Position numbers and translations under genes: made by a program | DNA from: Leuctra nigra | Lineage: Eukaryota; Arthropoda; Insecta; Plecoptera; Leuctridae | Reading direction: 5' to 3' | DNA length: 64,000 bases | Assembly: GCA_934045905.1 (NCBI GenBank) | Contig: OW203770.1 | Span: forward strand, 3,720,001 to 3,784,000 | The notes under the pieces: generated by a model | Told to the model about the DNA's origin: nothing | The model's input: only the letters and a program-made list of their open reading frames with translations | Databases searched by the model: none | Part shown: piece after piece, positions 53,001-61,402 of the stretch | Position numbering within the stretch: position 1 is the first letter of the stretch | Layout of the letters: the number at the start of each line of letters is the position of its first letter

Positions 53001-56000
53001 GCAAATTTAGGGTTCAAATGGGAGGTAAAACAAGTCGAACAAGGTCAGTAAAGAATGGCTTGCCGCAGGGGTCAGTATTAGCACCATTACTATTCAACTT
53101 GTATACAAGTGACATGCCAGATACAAATGCCAGGAAGTTCGTATATGCCGATGACCTTGCTTTGGCAATTCAGGACCGTGATTTGGAAGCATGTGAAGAT
53201 GTTCTAAGTTCGGATTTACGCATACTAGCTGAATATTATAGAAAGTGGCGACTCTGTCCAAATCCGACAAAAACGGATGTTTCTGCTTTCCACTTAAACA
53301 ATCAAGAAGCAAATCGTCAACTAAACGTGATATTCTGTGACAAATTGGTGAAGCATAACTTCTTACCAACATATCTCGGGGTCCAGTTAGATCGTTCACT
53401 CACATTCAAGCAACATCTAGAAAAAACGGGACAGAAATTGAAGACTAGGAATAACATCATCCGTAAGTTAGCTGGGACAACTTGGGGGAGCGATGCTGCC
53501 ACGCTACGTACATCAGCTCTCGCTCTGGTGTACTCAGCAGCAGAGTATTGTGCTCCAGTGTGGCGCAATAGTGCTCACACTAACAAGGTGGATGTGCAGC
53601 TGAATACCTCCATGAGGATTGTTTCTGGGACGCTGAAGTCAACTCCCATTGCTTGGCTCTCCACGCTGTCAAACATTGCACCTCCTGATCTGAGGCGAAC
53701 AGCGGCAGCAAAAAGAGAATGGCAGAAGTGCTTCAGGACCAACTGTGAAAAAGATCTACCAATACGTCTCGAATTAGACAACATCCCAATAAGTCGATTG
53801 AAGTCCCGCCATCCAATATGGGAGGACGCCATTCTCCTGGACGAAGAGAATACGAACACGGCATCAGCGTGGCGATCGTACTGGACTTTGCAGTCCGTTC
53901 ATAATGGCGGACTTGTAGATGACCCAACTGAGTGGCCAAGTGGGTTCGATCTGCCTCGGAAGACATGGACTGCTCTGAATCGTCTGCGAACCGGCCATGC
54001 CAGATGCAACTCCATGTTGTATAAATGGAAAATGGCAGCATCTCCAGCATGTGATTGCGGCGAAGAAGAGCAGACGACAGACCACATCGTAGACCATTGC
54101 CCAAGAAGAAGCTTTCCTGGGGGGTTGGTAGCACTGCAATCGTTGACCCCGCCTGCAGTTCAATGGCTGAATGACCTAGATATTAGTTTGTAGAATTAAC
54201 TGTTAATATTTTTCAATTGTTATATATATATATTCTTATGTTGCTGTTATGTAGTATTTATTAATGAAAGCAAATAAAAACCATACGAAATAAAAAAAAT
54301 AATACAACAATAATAATAATAATAATTACAATAATATAATTACGATATAATATTACAATATACAATATAAAATATATAATTAATGATTATTCATGGTTAA
54401 TTTTGATACTGTTGAAAAGAAATTGTCTCGCATCCATTTACTGAGGGTTTTCTTAAATATGTACATGCTATTACTTTTCCTAATTTCAATAGGAGTTTTA
54501 TTATAGTGGTAGGGGCCCAGGTAATCAACGTGTCTTTCGCCAGTGAGTTTAATTTTTTTGGGGACATACAGAGTATAATTAAAGTTACTTGAATTATTGG
54601 CTCTAGTAGACTGTAAAAGAGGTGGATGATGTGTTTTATAAAAATTAAAATATTTATGGGTGTGGATAATTATCGTTTTGTAATACAATTAGCTAATTGT
54701 GAGCACATTGGTTGCTATAAATGCTTGCTTCGTTGAATAACTCTTCCTCTCTTTCAAGATAATTTTTCTGTCTGTATATTTCAAATGCGTTTATCTCTTT
54801 TATATTATTTTTCAAGGTCATGTTCCTTTTTCTTGTAATCCATTAGAGATAATGAGCTGAAATTTTTACTGTACCTTCAAAAAGTTAATTAGAACAAATA
54901 GGTCCACTTTGAATGCAATAGCATTGTTATTTATTGTTATAAAAATTAAAATGTATTGAAAAATGGTGTGATTTTGACAATGTAAAAATATTTGACCTTG
55001 ACAAATTATTAAAAGAGAAGTACACAATCAAATTAAACAAAAGTGGACTTAAATTGATCTCTATATGTCCTCAATACATGGTAAAAATTTCAAACATGTA
55101 GGTCAAGTACTTCCTGAGAAAAAGGTACATAAACAAACTCAAAATAACACTTACCTTAATTGCTTACTGAGAACAAACCGTGTACTCGAAAGTCGAGTAT
55201 TACAGATTTATTGAATTATTTACTTGTAGAGTATTGGACAAAGATAAGAGACGAACAGACGTGGGATATGCCACTGGTGGGAGAATGTGGAAACAATGTA
55301 GACCGAAGGAGGAGAAGAAGATGAGGAGCATCGGACTTATAAAGTCACTTCCAGAGTCAAAATACCCTTAGTCGGGGTGCAAATTGATGGGGGGGATACC
55401 CCCCCCTTGATTTCTCATCCCCGGCTCTGTTTCCCAATAAAGCATCGTAGGGGGGGACAGATTTTTCCATTCTCTTTAAAATGTTGACTTTTAATCTATG
55501 AAACCGCAGATTACCTACTTTTTTTAGAAATAAATCTCAAATTATAAAAATAAATTGTCACACAAAACAACAGTCAAATTGTCTTTATTAGCAAATATTA
55601 TTAGCTGTTGTGTATTATTGTAAATATGAATAAATAGCTGTATTTGATAAGATTTATTTATTCCAAGATGTATTTAACTTGCTCCCCACTTCTGATTTCC
55701 CTTTTAATTAAAAGCAATTCCTCTTTAATAAGACCAATTTTGTCGTGATGAAAAAGGGCTTCAGACAGTGCACAAATCGCTTAGAAATGCACCAAATCCA
55801 ATCTTGACATTCAAAATTTCCCGGGGCTATGCGCCCCGGACCTGCATATTGCTGGGGGGGGGGCCTCCCCCCAGGCTCCCATTGTGTATTCGTGGCCAAT
55901 CGTATTTTTCACCTATGCTATATTTCCAAACATTTTCAGAATGTTTATGTTTCCTATCCCCCCCTCTGAAAATTGAACAATTCGCACCCTGCCCTTAGTT

Positions 56001-58250
56001 GTAGCTGGACATATCACTCCATTACATGACCCGATGATATGGTATTTATAAATACCATGGATTTGGCAAAATAAAATTCACTGGTTATATCTAGAAACTC
56101 ACAGTTGTTCGTTATGACAAAGGAGGTCGGGATTAAAAGTATAATTTCTCAAAATGTCAAAAATTTAACTGGTATCATTTGAAATTAAAATAAAATGTTC
56201 AGGAAGTAAGAAATAACTTTGAAATAGTCCGGGTACGTTGGTAGTGACTTACCTGAGCATCTTGAATTGGCCTGCTGTTTGAGCGACTGTTGTTACAAAC
56301 ACACCGTCACAGAACACAATGTAGTACATGTCCACCACTGTACAAGTCCACATCGTAACATAAGTTATCTCGAATACTGGGGAATAACTGATATCCCATG
56401 GCAGCCATTTCCTAAGTAACAAAACATTTTGCAAGTTAGTCCAGTGTTGCCTGAGGAACAATACTTTATTACTAAATGTAATACATATTAAATTATTTGG
56501 GGGTTCCAGGATTTCTTGATGACAAATCTCTGACCCTTATGGTATGATTCAATTAAGTACTACATATTTTCACTGAATTTTAACTTTAACCACATTAGAT
56601 ACCACAGTGAGCAATGAAATCGTCTATGATTGAAATTATAGTATGAGAGAATATGGAAGTAGTTTTTCTCCCATCCCTCTGAAAGACCGAATGCTGAATT
56701 TCGAAGGTCAGGTTCTTCCTAGCTATTCCACTTTACTTTGCAACCCATGGCAGTATGATGCTCCCGAACTTGTATCATACTGTGAGGAAAATAGTATAAT
56801 ACTAGCTGTATGTGATATGATTTTATTATTGTGTGAACAAATTATATATAATTCTAATCTCCAATGCCATAAACCTATAGGTAGGACTTTTTACTTTATT
56901 TTTTTTACCTGAAAGGTACACTCTTTTTGGCACAGCTTGAAGGAGCCAGCATTATACCGAATAAGGCGTAAGAAAAACACAACAGCCGAGTTAAGAAATG
57001 CAACAGTGTTTTAGTCAGCTCATTGAGGTTTTGCAGAATGTGTTCATTATGGTCGCTGAAGACTTTTCCTTCGTCACACATATCCTCGATGGAGTCGTAG
57101 ATTTCCCTGATCTCATCTTGCTTTGCCACAATTGTCCGCGATTTAATAAACATCATCAAATAGAAAAGAAAATTCATGGACACTTCTACGAACTCGCTTG
57201 TGCGATGACGGACTCTGTACATTCCAATCAGTGAGAATACTATGGAGTAACAGGCTCGCAGAAGTTGAATGCGCGGGAACCAAGCACGCATGAAGTAGCT
57301 CCATGTCCGCTGCTCGTCCGAGACTCGCCACAAACCTGACAGAAGAGGAGGATTGTAACATTGATTGAGAGAGTAACAGGCTCGCAGCAGTTGAATGCGC
57401 GGGAACCAAGCACGCATGTAGTAGCTCCATGTCCGCTGCTCGTCCGAGACTCTCCACAAACCTGACAGAAGAGGAGGATTGTAACATTGATTGAGAGAGT
57501 AACAGGCTCGCAGCAGTTGAATGCGCGGGAACCAAACACGCATGTAGTAGCTCCATGTCCGCTGATCGTCCGAGACTCGCCACAAACCTGACAGAAGAGG
57601 AGGATTGTAACATTGATTGAGAGAGTAACAGGCTCGCAGAAGTTGAATGAACAGTGGGAAAGGAATCACTTTTATAACGTGTGTAATAAAAGTTGAGAAA
57701 TAATCTACATAATCTGATTTTACGCTTAACTTCAAGATTCCATAATTTTCGTTTCATTCATTCAAATTGATTGAAATTTTTACACAATCGATCTTAATAT
57801 ATTTTCAATATAATTTGAAATTTTCAGCTTGATATCGTACGTAGTATTTAAGAAGCAACGTCCCGTCCCGGCCATTGGAAGTTTTCTCGACTCGCGGTAT
57901 TTGAGCTCCGTATATAAGCAATTTTTTAACCAAATATGAACAGCTGTAACTTTTTTCGTACAATGGTAATGTTTTTGAAACTTGCACATATTTAATTTTG
58001 GAATGTTTTCTAATATGTGTAAAAATTTCAGAATCCTATCTATAACAGTTTCTATATAGTACCTCTCTATCAGGGGGATTTTTTTTGCGCCACCCGGTAT
58101 ATACAATAATAATTACCATTATCCGTATTCCGCGCATAATGAAACACTAATTGGTATATGAGTTTACTTACCAAAATTATATAGTTGCTTGACAATGACC
58201 GAAGAGAAACGTAATTTAGATATTTGACCCCGAATTTCAACTGAATTCAT
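41018..58250 (-). CDS. Insect odorant receptor (7tm_6), 8 exons (whole gene)
   Basis: Exons: 58250-58172, 57335-56909 (alternative starts 57461 and 57587), 56411-56253, 50796-50482, 50371-50272, 49498-49391, 43354-43202, 41098-41018. With the shortest exon 2 they total 1422 nt, 473 residues plus stop, in frame throughout. Insect ORs are inverted seven-transmembrane ligand-gated cation channel subunits that work with Orco in antennal neuron membranes. Seen here: FGLWR after a short first exon, hydrophobic segments in exons 2, 3, 5 and 6, the FLYCWFADEL motif, and the MYSSEWL motif with ARSEKPVVLRGMGIPLSL typical of OR C-termini. It is not Orco by sequence. The family call is strong; exons 1 and 8 are less certain than the rest. 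Confidence 0.85.
41159..41351 (+). mobile_element. Helitron-like 3' fragment
   Basis: Matches 32305-32498 closely, including GTCTTGTGCCGTGTCGTGTA and the CTCGCTCATCAACGCG hairpin region. Confidence 0.65.
41373..41500 (+). mobile_element. LINE C-terminal scrap
   Basis: Translates as QHSYEPRNKYI and similar, with a stop, matching the RT tail at 28.6 and 48.3 kb. Degraded. Confidence 0.45.
41509..41665. repeat. Hairpin element AATAATGCGGTAATATTCTG
   Basis: ATTAAATAATGCGG and CCGCATTATTTAAT arms with TTTAGTTTATTAG-type repeats between. Confidence 0.7.
41719..43041 (+). mobile_element. Helitron-like element, near-identical twin of 21169-22488
   Basis: GAGCGAGCGAAGCGAGCGTC start after T; GCTCGCTCATCAACGCG...TTTTCCTAG end before T. 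It aligns along its whole length with the 21-kb copy with only a few differences, so both moved recently. Confidence 0.78.
43202..43354 (-). CDS. Odorant receptor exon 7 (loop 3 to TM7)
   Basis: Acceptor TTTTCATTATAG, donor AGAGCG|GTGAGT. Encodes SSGIGFSMYSSEWLTAR, FKRSMMIMIARSEKPV and MGIPLSLRTFRA, the most diagnostic OR segment. It is GC-rich compared with its surroundings. The donor region is followed by a partial tandem copy of itself. Confidence 0.88.
43498..44223. mobile_element. Mariner-like MITE (GGGTGGCGCAAAAAAAATC ends)
   Basis: CAGGGTGGCGCAAAAAAAAT to TTTTTTTGCGCCACCCGGTA, long inverted arms. The LINE lies directly to its right. Confidence 0.75.
44224..47450 (-). mobile_element. 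CR1/L2-like non-LTR retrotransposon with intact ORF2
   Basis: Inserted in the odorant receptor intron between exons 6 and 7. ORF 47447-44559 codes 962 residues without a break: endonuclease (AHLNTRSLLPS, GDLNIDM, SDHHLV) and reverse transcriptase (DYSKAFDTLNH, GVPQGSVLSPLL, FADDTQLYY). The 3' UTR contains AATAAAGATATTTATT and ends in a TTA repeat. FADDTQLYY and the microsatellite tail suit the CR1/L2/Daphne group; the exact clade is uncertain. No ORF1 is seen. It abuts a mariner-like MITE on the 3' side. Confidence 0.88.
44559..47447 (-). CDS. LINE ORF2: endonuclease and reverse transcriptase
   Basis: 962 residues. An apurinic-type endonuclease fills roughly residues 10-230, a linker follows, and reverse transcriptase lies at about 470-760 with the FADD catalytic motif. 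The C-terminal part has the KRPNHISCHYAEVGWL type region seen in insect CR1-like elements. The open frame suggests recent insertion. Confidence 0.88.
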   Translation of the reverse strand: MYYSTLRNKNFMKIAHLNTRSLLPSYDELKEYVQSNNIDIMCLTETWLNPDYDSKYIDIPGFTLWRKDRLKRGGGVGAYVLNNINCALCDCDPSTDTGQPDTVEELWLQVKIRSKRVAIGVVYKPPSAKYKEALASLDSTLSVLGPSHDEILILGDLNIDMLQTNSSPDLAFLNDLLISHNLYQVVKEPTRIMKDSSTLLDVIITNNPSILSNIGVIAMCGISDHHLVSCTLKYEKERCPQRFITRRDLKMIDTDKFKSDALNTHWDTIYSLDDIDDKINSLNSMIIQLFDTHAPIKTIRVKKKKAPWLTYNLKEMMKSRDKAYQKWKKSKNADEWTYFKSLRNAVTTAIRAEKKAFVETQANDPRYNDVWKKLSKLNIHSGSNNIEIPKQLSDVNEVNNYFLSTVVATTPDKDLIQFYSSNRSPLVSDSLLSFHEISVKEMCTYLSDIKTNATGEDGISLLMLRMCLGNISFHLTHIINCCLNEGYYPNIWKVATVKPFPKVTNPIEFKDLRPISVLPLISKLAEKAICEQLNRHCNSNKIIPAWQSGFRKNFSTTTALANIADDILRASDKGLITTMVLLDYSKAFDTLNHTLLISKLHYFGLNERALELFKSFITNRLQKVNIGPNNSDYKLIKTGVPQGSVLSPLLYSIYTCDIALVNHCTAHCFADDTQLYYSYKPSEKITAVERINSDLKLIESASQKHALHLNPSMSMVIHFSNRSGLNFIQNENTDILVDQKVLPIVENVRNLGLHFDSTLRFKKHTSTLLQSCYSKLKHLYQFKNILSRKVKFLLVESLIISKFDYGDVIYGNCLDSVSAKRLQTAQNSCLRFALNIRRYDPVLKRPNHISCHYAEVGWLKLQERRNLHICNLVNKILETGQPEYLHSKLTKRKDIHSVNTRGKNKLSSHSHSTNLFQRSFSFNAVKYYNEIPNSMHSVQHKLFKPLLKKCSWREIELINNIL
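47451..48299. other. Odorant receptor intron 6 sequence, no gene seen
   Basis: AT-rich, with AAGAATATGAAGAATATGAAC tandem repeats near 47560-47610. No coding signal. Confidence 0.5.
48300..48425 (-). mobile_element. LINE C-terminal scrap
   Basis: Minus strand encodes KQHSYEPRNRYSFFTSN and GRKQRPFLF, the same RT tail as at 28.6 kb. Only about 40 codons remain, next to the 3' end of a Helitron-like element. Confidence 0.5.
48430..49363 (-). mobile_element. Helitron-like element carrying a SINE
   Basis: Minus strand start at AGAGCGAAGCGAGCGACTCC (49363) and 3' end GAGCGTTTTCCTGG near 48430. A SINE is inserted at 48535-48824. Confidence 0.68.
48535..48824 (-). mobile_element. tRNA-derived SINE with target duplication
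   Basis: Flanked by AGCATCAAGAA at 48524-48534 and again from 48825. Internal box B-like GGTTCGATTCCCGC on the minus strand; the A-rich 3' end lies to the left. Confidence 0.82.
49391..49498 (-). CDS. Odorant receptor exon 6 (TM6)
   Basis: Acceptor CTTCTTGTAG, donor GAAGTG|GTGAGT, phase 0 at both ends. Encodes STSVDIFIILMVIF then FLYCWFADELTEV, the conserved OR TM6 and loop 3 region. Confidence 0.86.
49540..49956. mobile_element. TTAA MITE family 3
   Basis: ATAAGGTGCTGCAAGCGCC to GCGCTTTTATCACCTTAA, near the exon 6 acceptor of the odorant receptor. Confidence 0.75.
50272..50371 (-). CDS. Odorant receptor exon 5 (TM5), probable GC donor
   Basis: Acceptor ATTCTTTGCAG. Encodes VSSKIQSVYNVCLSEQL followed by a hydrophobic helix ending LMALYVTTL. 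The frame to exon 6 requires a phase-0 end, which is given by CTG|GCAAGT, a consensus GC donor. The nearby A|GTATAT would shift frame into a stop. Confidence 0.78.
50482..50796 (-). CDS. Odorant receptor exon 4 (intracellular loop 2, expanded)
   Basis: Acceptor ACATATTTCAG, donor CTGGA|GTAAGT. Encodes HNLEHAEEIVKRKMSL, about 60 charged residues rich in E, D, K and R, then ERDEINRCMEEYLKQC and HYQTLL. Most ORs have a much shorter loop; only Orco normally has an insertion of this size here. Confidence 0.83.
51241..54300 (+). mobile_element. Jockey/I-group non-LTR retrotransposon, 5'-truncated, with target-site duplication
   Basis: Flanked by AATACAACAA at 51231-51240 and 54301-54310. It lies in the odorant receptor intron between exons 3 and 4, opposite in strand to the gene, and is inserted into an older LINE remnant. 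One open frame fills most of it. The first endonuclease motif is missing, consistent with 5' truncation. Confidence 0.85.
51260..54193 (+). CDS. LINE polyprotein: endonuclease, reverse transcriptase, Cys/His tail
   Basis: The frame is open from 51260. Recognisable parts: VDVVVLEELHI and GDFNSHHNAWG (endonuclease), SQHRPVL in place of the usual SDH-P, then DLSAAYDTVWK, GLPQGSVLAPLLF and FVYADDLALA (reverse transcriptase), and near the end CDCGEEEQT...HIVDHC, a CCHC-like tail found in several I/Jockey-type elements. Clade assignment is uncertain. No clear start codon: the piece looks truncated. Confidence 0.86.
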   Translation, partial: NITKYNSTSQCEYLGRIARDNQVDVVVLEELHIEQELQLASRSHIPGYKQVAYITSRVYGSAVYVRSNLENFHVLNVSSDNNIEVLQIEVAGIIIVSVYKPPAIVWSSPPLPPHRHPAVYIGDFNSHHNAWGYERNDDNGETLIDWMEYSDLFLVFDAKDKGTFHSARWQRDSNPDLCFVSTDSLGSPLLVSRKILESVPRSQHRPVLVTVGLQISLVNTIKRPRWNFEKADWVTFSAQVDANVRWFPPTIDNYSRFVGVLIGAAKRCIPRGFREEYIPGWSQDSEKLFRDYELNGDLEIGHKILHSLDSSRKEKWISTTESLDFTHSSRKSWALLRRLGSSTTPAKHNNSIVGPNDVANRIQKLSKNVTLESSLVRRVKAELTHLKATKDDEAVQPFRIEELEVAIKKCKLRKAAGFDNVFPEFLAHLGKRAKSWLLSLYNLMLEEGSIPTEFNISRIIAILKPGKSADDVASYRPIALLSVCYKLLERIIYNRINVELNPSIPPEQAGFRAGRSCCDQVLALTSHIEAGFQKRLKTAVAFIDLSAAYDTVWKQGLMVKLLRLKPANKLTSLIEQLLSNRKFRVQMGGKTSRTRSVKNGLPQGSVLAPLLFNLYTSDMPDTNARKFVYADDLALAIQDRDLEACEDVLSSDLRILAEYYRKWRLCPNPTKTDVSAFHLNNQEANRQLNVIFCDKLVKHNFLPTYLGVQLDRSLTFKQHLEKTGQKLKTRNNIIRKLAGTTWGSDAATLRTSALALVYSAAEYCAPVWRNSAHTNKVDVQLNTSMRIVSGTLKSTPIAWLSTLSNIAPPDLRRTAAAKREWQKCFRTNCEKDLPIRLELDNIPISRLKSRHPIWEDAILLDEENTNTASAWRSYWTLQSVHNGGLVDDPTEWPSGFDLPRKTWTALNRLRTGHARCNSMLYKWKMAASPACDCGEEEQTTDHIVDHCPRRSFPGGLVALQSLTPPAVQWLNDLDISL
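55373..55991. mobile_element. hAT MITE with 8-bp target duplication
   Basis: CCCTTAGT at 55365-55372 and 55992-55999 flanks CGGGGTGCAAATTGA ... TTCGCACCCTG. Confidence 0.75.
56253..56411 (-). CDS. Odorant receptor exon 3 (TM4)
   Basis: Acceptor TGTTACTTAG, donor CTCAG|GTAAGT. Encodes KWLPWDISYSPVFEITY followed by a hydrophobic helix and QTAGQFKML. The W-P-x-D and SP-x-FE pattern is usual for the OR extracellular loop 2 to TM4 region. Confidence 0.87.
56909..57335 (-). CDS. Odorant receptor exon 2 (TM1-TM3), shortest form
   Basis: Acceptor CCTCCTCTTCTGTCAG, donor TTTCAG|GTAAAA. Encodes LWRVSDEQRTWSYFM, a first hydrophobic segment around RACYSIVFSLIGMY, a second around MNFLFYLMMF, and a third around LLHFLTRLLCFSYALF. 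Identical acceptor sequences at 57461 and 57587 lie in a 126-bp tandem repeat. Using them would add 42 or 84 residues in frame. Confidence 0.85.
57247..57650 (-). repeat. 126-bp tandem repeat across odorant receptor exon 2 acceptor
   Basis: Three acceptor-bearing units plus a truncated fourth. The acceptor TCTTCTGTCAG recurs with exon starts at 57335, 57461 and 57587, exactly 126 bases apart. Each unit codes LWRVSDEQRTWSYYMR, AWFPRIQLLRACYS and LNQCYNPPLLSG with only a few substitutions and no frame break. Confidence 0.92.
57680..58102. mobile_element. Mariner-like MITE, half copy
   Basis: Ends TTTTTTTGCGCCACCCGGTA and matches the right arm at 44.0-44.2 kb. It lies between odorant receptor exons 1 and 2. 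Confidence 0.68.
58172..58250 (-). CDS. Odorant receptor exon 1
   Basis: ATG at 58250, encoding MNSVEIRGQISKLRF and ending QLYNFG with donor TTTTG|GTAAGT, phase 1. Joining to exon 2 gives NFGLWR, a usual OR start. Chosen because frame, phase and donor all fit; a more distant first exon cannot be excluded. Confidence 0.7.
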
Positions 58251-59549
58251 TTTAAAACACACAAATGATAATAATTAACCAATTACATACTAGCAAACAT
58301 TTTGAATGTAATCACTCATCATTGTTTCTCAAAACATTGAAACTCCGAGCAAGTTTTCATCACGCCATCATCCTATCCGTTGACATTGATTTAGTAACCG
58401 GCAGGTCACACTGACACAATTGCTTACGAGAGTTTGTTTCGGTTCGAGGTCTTTGTCGCCCGATCTGTCGATAGAAACGATCGATCGTGTATTGTAGGGC
58501 ACTACATAATCACGCCACCTGAGACATAAACATTCATGGAATAAGGGTTTGAATTATTCAGATTCGAGATTGGGACTCTATAGATCCTTGTATATACTTT
58601 ACAGAATTTGTTTTTATGTTTGTATGTTAAAGTTGAGTATAATCATAGTAGAAACCCATGGAGAAAGGGGGGTGAGGGTAGTTAGTGAAATTGCCCCCCA
58701 CCCTCCCTTCCGCCCTATTAAACTCGACCTTGGGAAATAACAAGGAATGTTTCAATAGAAACTATTTTGTGTTCTTTCACCGCCAGAATCACGTTCAATG
58801 TTTGATCTACCAAAATACAAAAATTTTATTTGTAAAAAATATCCCAGCACAATAGAATGAATAACAATGAATAAGTAATGAATTATAGTTACCCACATTA
58901 TCTGAATATACTCGTACTTTCCTCATATACCCAAACTTTTCCATATTTGGAATAAAATAGCAAAATATTTCTGATGAAACGAAGGTTCTCTCTCAACGCG
59001 TTTTAGTAGTTGCAAGGACAATATCTACATTTTCAACACGAATTATTTATTTGAACAACAAAATAACAAAGTATCTAAAATTAAATATATATTTTTTATT
59101 AGGTGATTATATTGATGGACGGTTTACTGATCTAGATGCACAAATAAGTATTCTTGAATTAGCAGTCATGAATGGCATCCCACATCTTCAATGAAGCAAC
59201 TTTGCTGGATCATTCTAACCAGACTCCCTCTACTGATATACCCCGACCGCATCCTTCCCACTGTCCATCCTTACATATTCCTCACCTATTTATTACCATT
59301 TTCATCCGTTGAGAGAATGTGTAAGTAAAACGACCGTTATGAACACAAATTTGATATTGTTTTTAAAAATTATTAAATATTTGTCAGTGTAAGTGCTGAC
59401 TTATTTTATTTCATTCGTCGCACTATCCTGTAACTCTATGAGGGACGTTCGAATGATTGAGAGATAGGTGGGAGGAGGCAGTTGTGGCCTATTAGTGGGA
59501 AGCCACGGGATTCGAACCCGTGAAACCACAAATTGCACTTATTGGAGCT

Positions 59550-59584
59550 CGCTCATCAACGCGTTACACTGAGCGTATTCCTAG
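59550..59584 (+). mobile_element. Helitron-like 3' end remnant
   Basis: GCTCGCTCATCAACGCG then ACTGAGCGTATTCCTAG; only the terminal hairpin region remains. Confidence 0.55.
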
Positions 59585-60241
59585 TTATTATTAATCGCCA
59601 AGAGCCATTGAGTTCGCTACTCCCGTGTTTAGCTTGACAGTTTGAGATTGATCGATGCAATCTTCACGCCCGCGCACTCTCGCTGAGTGACGTCACAAAC
59701 TCATCATCTCGACGTCACATGTGGAAGTCGAGTTCAAAATCTGATCTGTTTTATTTCATTTGTGCGCTGTGCCAATCATTTGAGTATTATCTTCAAACAA
59801 ATGTCGCAATTTAAAAACGCATTTAAGAGTTATTATTAAACTGTAAATATGTATCTTGGAATATAAAAATCAATGGATTTTATTGCTTTAAAGCCATAAC
59901 AAATCAGTATAGAATGTTGTTTTCAGGAGATACTTAAAAAATGTCATACCTAACATTAACAATAGCATTTAGCTAGTCAATAAAAATGTAAATATAAAAC
60001 ATAATTTTTTAAAAAAATCATATTTTTCGTAAGAAAATTCTTTCACCATAATAACTTTGCAAAAAATATGTCTGGGTCACGGTGTGAGGAGGCAGTTGTG
60101 GCCTACTAGTAATTGATCTCGACTGAGGGAAACCATGAATGTCAGTCATTAAGGCAGGTCGTGGGAATCGACCCTGCTCTTTAGAGCACGCTTCAGGGTT
60201 GAGAAGGAATTGTAAAAGTAATCGTGTAATTACAAATAAAA

Positions 60242-60513
60242 CGGAACAGGTTAGCTGAGTGGTAACGCTCTGAACTTGTATTTTGGAGGCCCGGGTTCGA
60301 TTCCCGCGGCCGTCCTTCCTGACTGTTTTTTTTCATGGTATTCCCTCAGTCGACAGGCAAATGCCCCTACTAATTGGCCACGACCGCCTCCGTCCCACCT
60401 TCCATCCTTACCTACTCTTCACCATCATCTCCCAATCATCATCATAATCATTCATCCGTCGCCATTAGCCTCGCTGCAGAACAGTGCGACGTTAAGCCAC
60501 AGACAAAAAAATA
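60242..60513 (+). mobile_element. tRNA-derived SINE
   Basis: Box A-like TTAGCTGAGTGGTAACGCTC and box B-like GGGTTCGATTCCCGC, the CATCATCATAATCATTC body and an A-rich end near 60510. Confidence 0.82.
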
Positions 60514-61008
60514 ATTTGAAGATTATCTGTGATAGGATGGCGCTGTGCCAATGATTTGAGTATTAGCTTCAAACAAATGCAGCCATGAGAAACCGCGTTC
60601 GAGAGTAACTCAAATAAATGGTAAATTTTGGAATATAAAAATCAATGGGTTTTATTGCTTCCATAACAAATCAGTATCGAATGTTGTTTTCGGCAGATAT
60701 TTTAGAAATTTCTAGCAAATATAAAATGTAATATAAAAACTTAAATTTTTATATGTTTTCATGGGAGAAAAAAACTTTCTCCCAATCCCAATAATTGCAA
60801 AAATATATGTCTGGGTCTGAGAAACAAGGTAAAGATATACGGTGGGCGGAGGCGTTGTGGCCTACTAGTATAATTAGGCAGGCCGCGGGAATCGAACCCT
60901 GGCTCTTTAGTGCACGCTTCAGAGTTGAGCTGGTAGCTCACTGCAAAATACGTATTGTGAAAGTAATCGCGGTTATAACAAATACATTTAAGTCATTTAA
61001 GTATTTAA

Positions 61009-61402
61009 GAGGCAAACGGAAGCGAGCGGGAATCGCACGGTTCGTCAGAGCGTTTTTTTGAAATTGTGTCTTCCCACTTAATAATTTTAAAAAATCAGAT
61101 AGTAACGACCCATAACAGCCTAAAAGACTAAATAATGCCGCACATTGGAGTTCATTATGACCTCTGGTGCGACCTCAAAGTGTTAAATACGATATTTTTA
61201 ATAAAATAATCGAAAATAATCGTATTTAACACTTTGAGGTCAGACCAGAGGTCATAATGAACTCCAGTGTGCGGCAATATTTAGCATATTAGGCTGTTAT
61301 GGGTCGTTACTTTCTGATTTTTTTAAATATTTAAGTGGGAAGACACAATTTCAAAAAAACGCTCTGACGAACCGTGCGATTCCCGCTCGCTTCCGTTTGC
61401 CT
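61009..61402. mobile_element. TTAA MITE family 2
   Basis: Palindrome TTAAGAGGCAAACGGAAGC to GCTTCCGTTTGCCTG; the last TTAA has decayed. It matches 4755-5157 almost base for base. Confidence 0.82.

Larger units (their letters stand above)
51015..54720 (-). mobile_element. Older LINE 3' remnant, split by the plus-strand LINE
   Basis: The right part (54688-54380) encodes a LINE C-terminus on the minus strand, with YNKTPIEIRKSNSMYIF and KKTLSKWMRDNFF. The left part (51240-51015) is a 3' UTR-like stretch with a hairpin AGCCCGCA...TGCGGGCT near 51101-51135 and ends GAAATAAATGATTTGA plus a short repeat. The intact LINE at 51241-54300 interrupts it. Confidence 0.6.

Noticed and set aside
56905..57735. 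A single 276-codon open frame as a stand-alone repeat protein
   Set aside because: Its 5' part is tandemly duplicated acceptor and intron sequence; splice sites and the OR family show the true exon starts at one of three acceptors and joins exon 1 at 58.2 kb.
57143..57757. Frame with ASLLLSQSMLQSSSS repeats as a gene
   Set aside because: It is the shadow of the 126-bp tandem repeat in another frame; the correct frame encodes odorant receptor sequence.
41018..58250. The receptor being Orco
   Set aside because: Length and loop size are alike, but the C-terminal segment (MYSSEWL, ARSEKPVVLRGM) is of the ordinary OR type and not the highly conserved Orco sequence.
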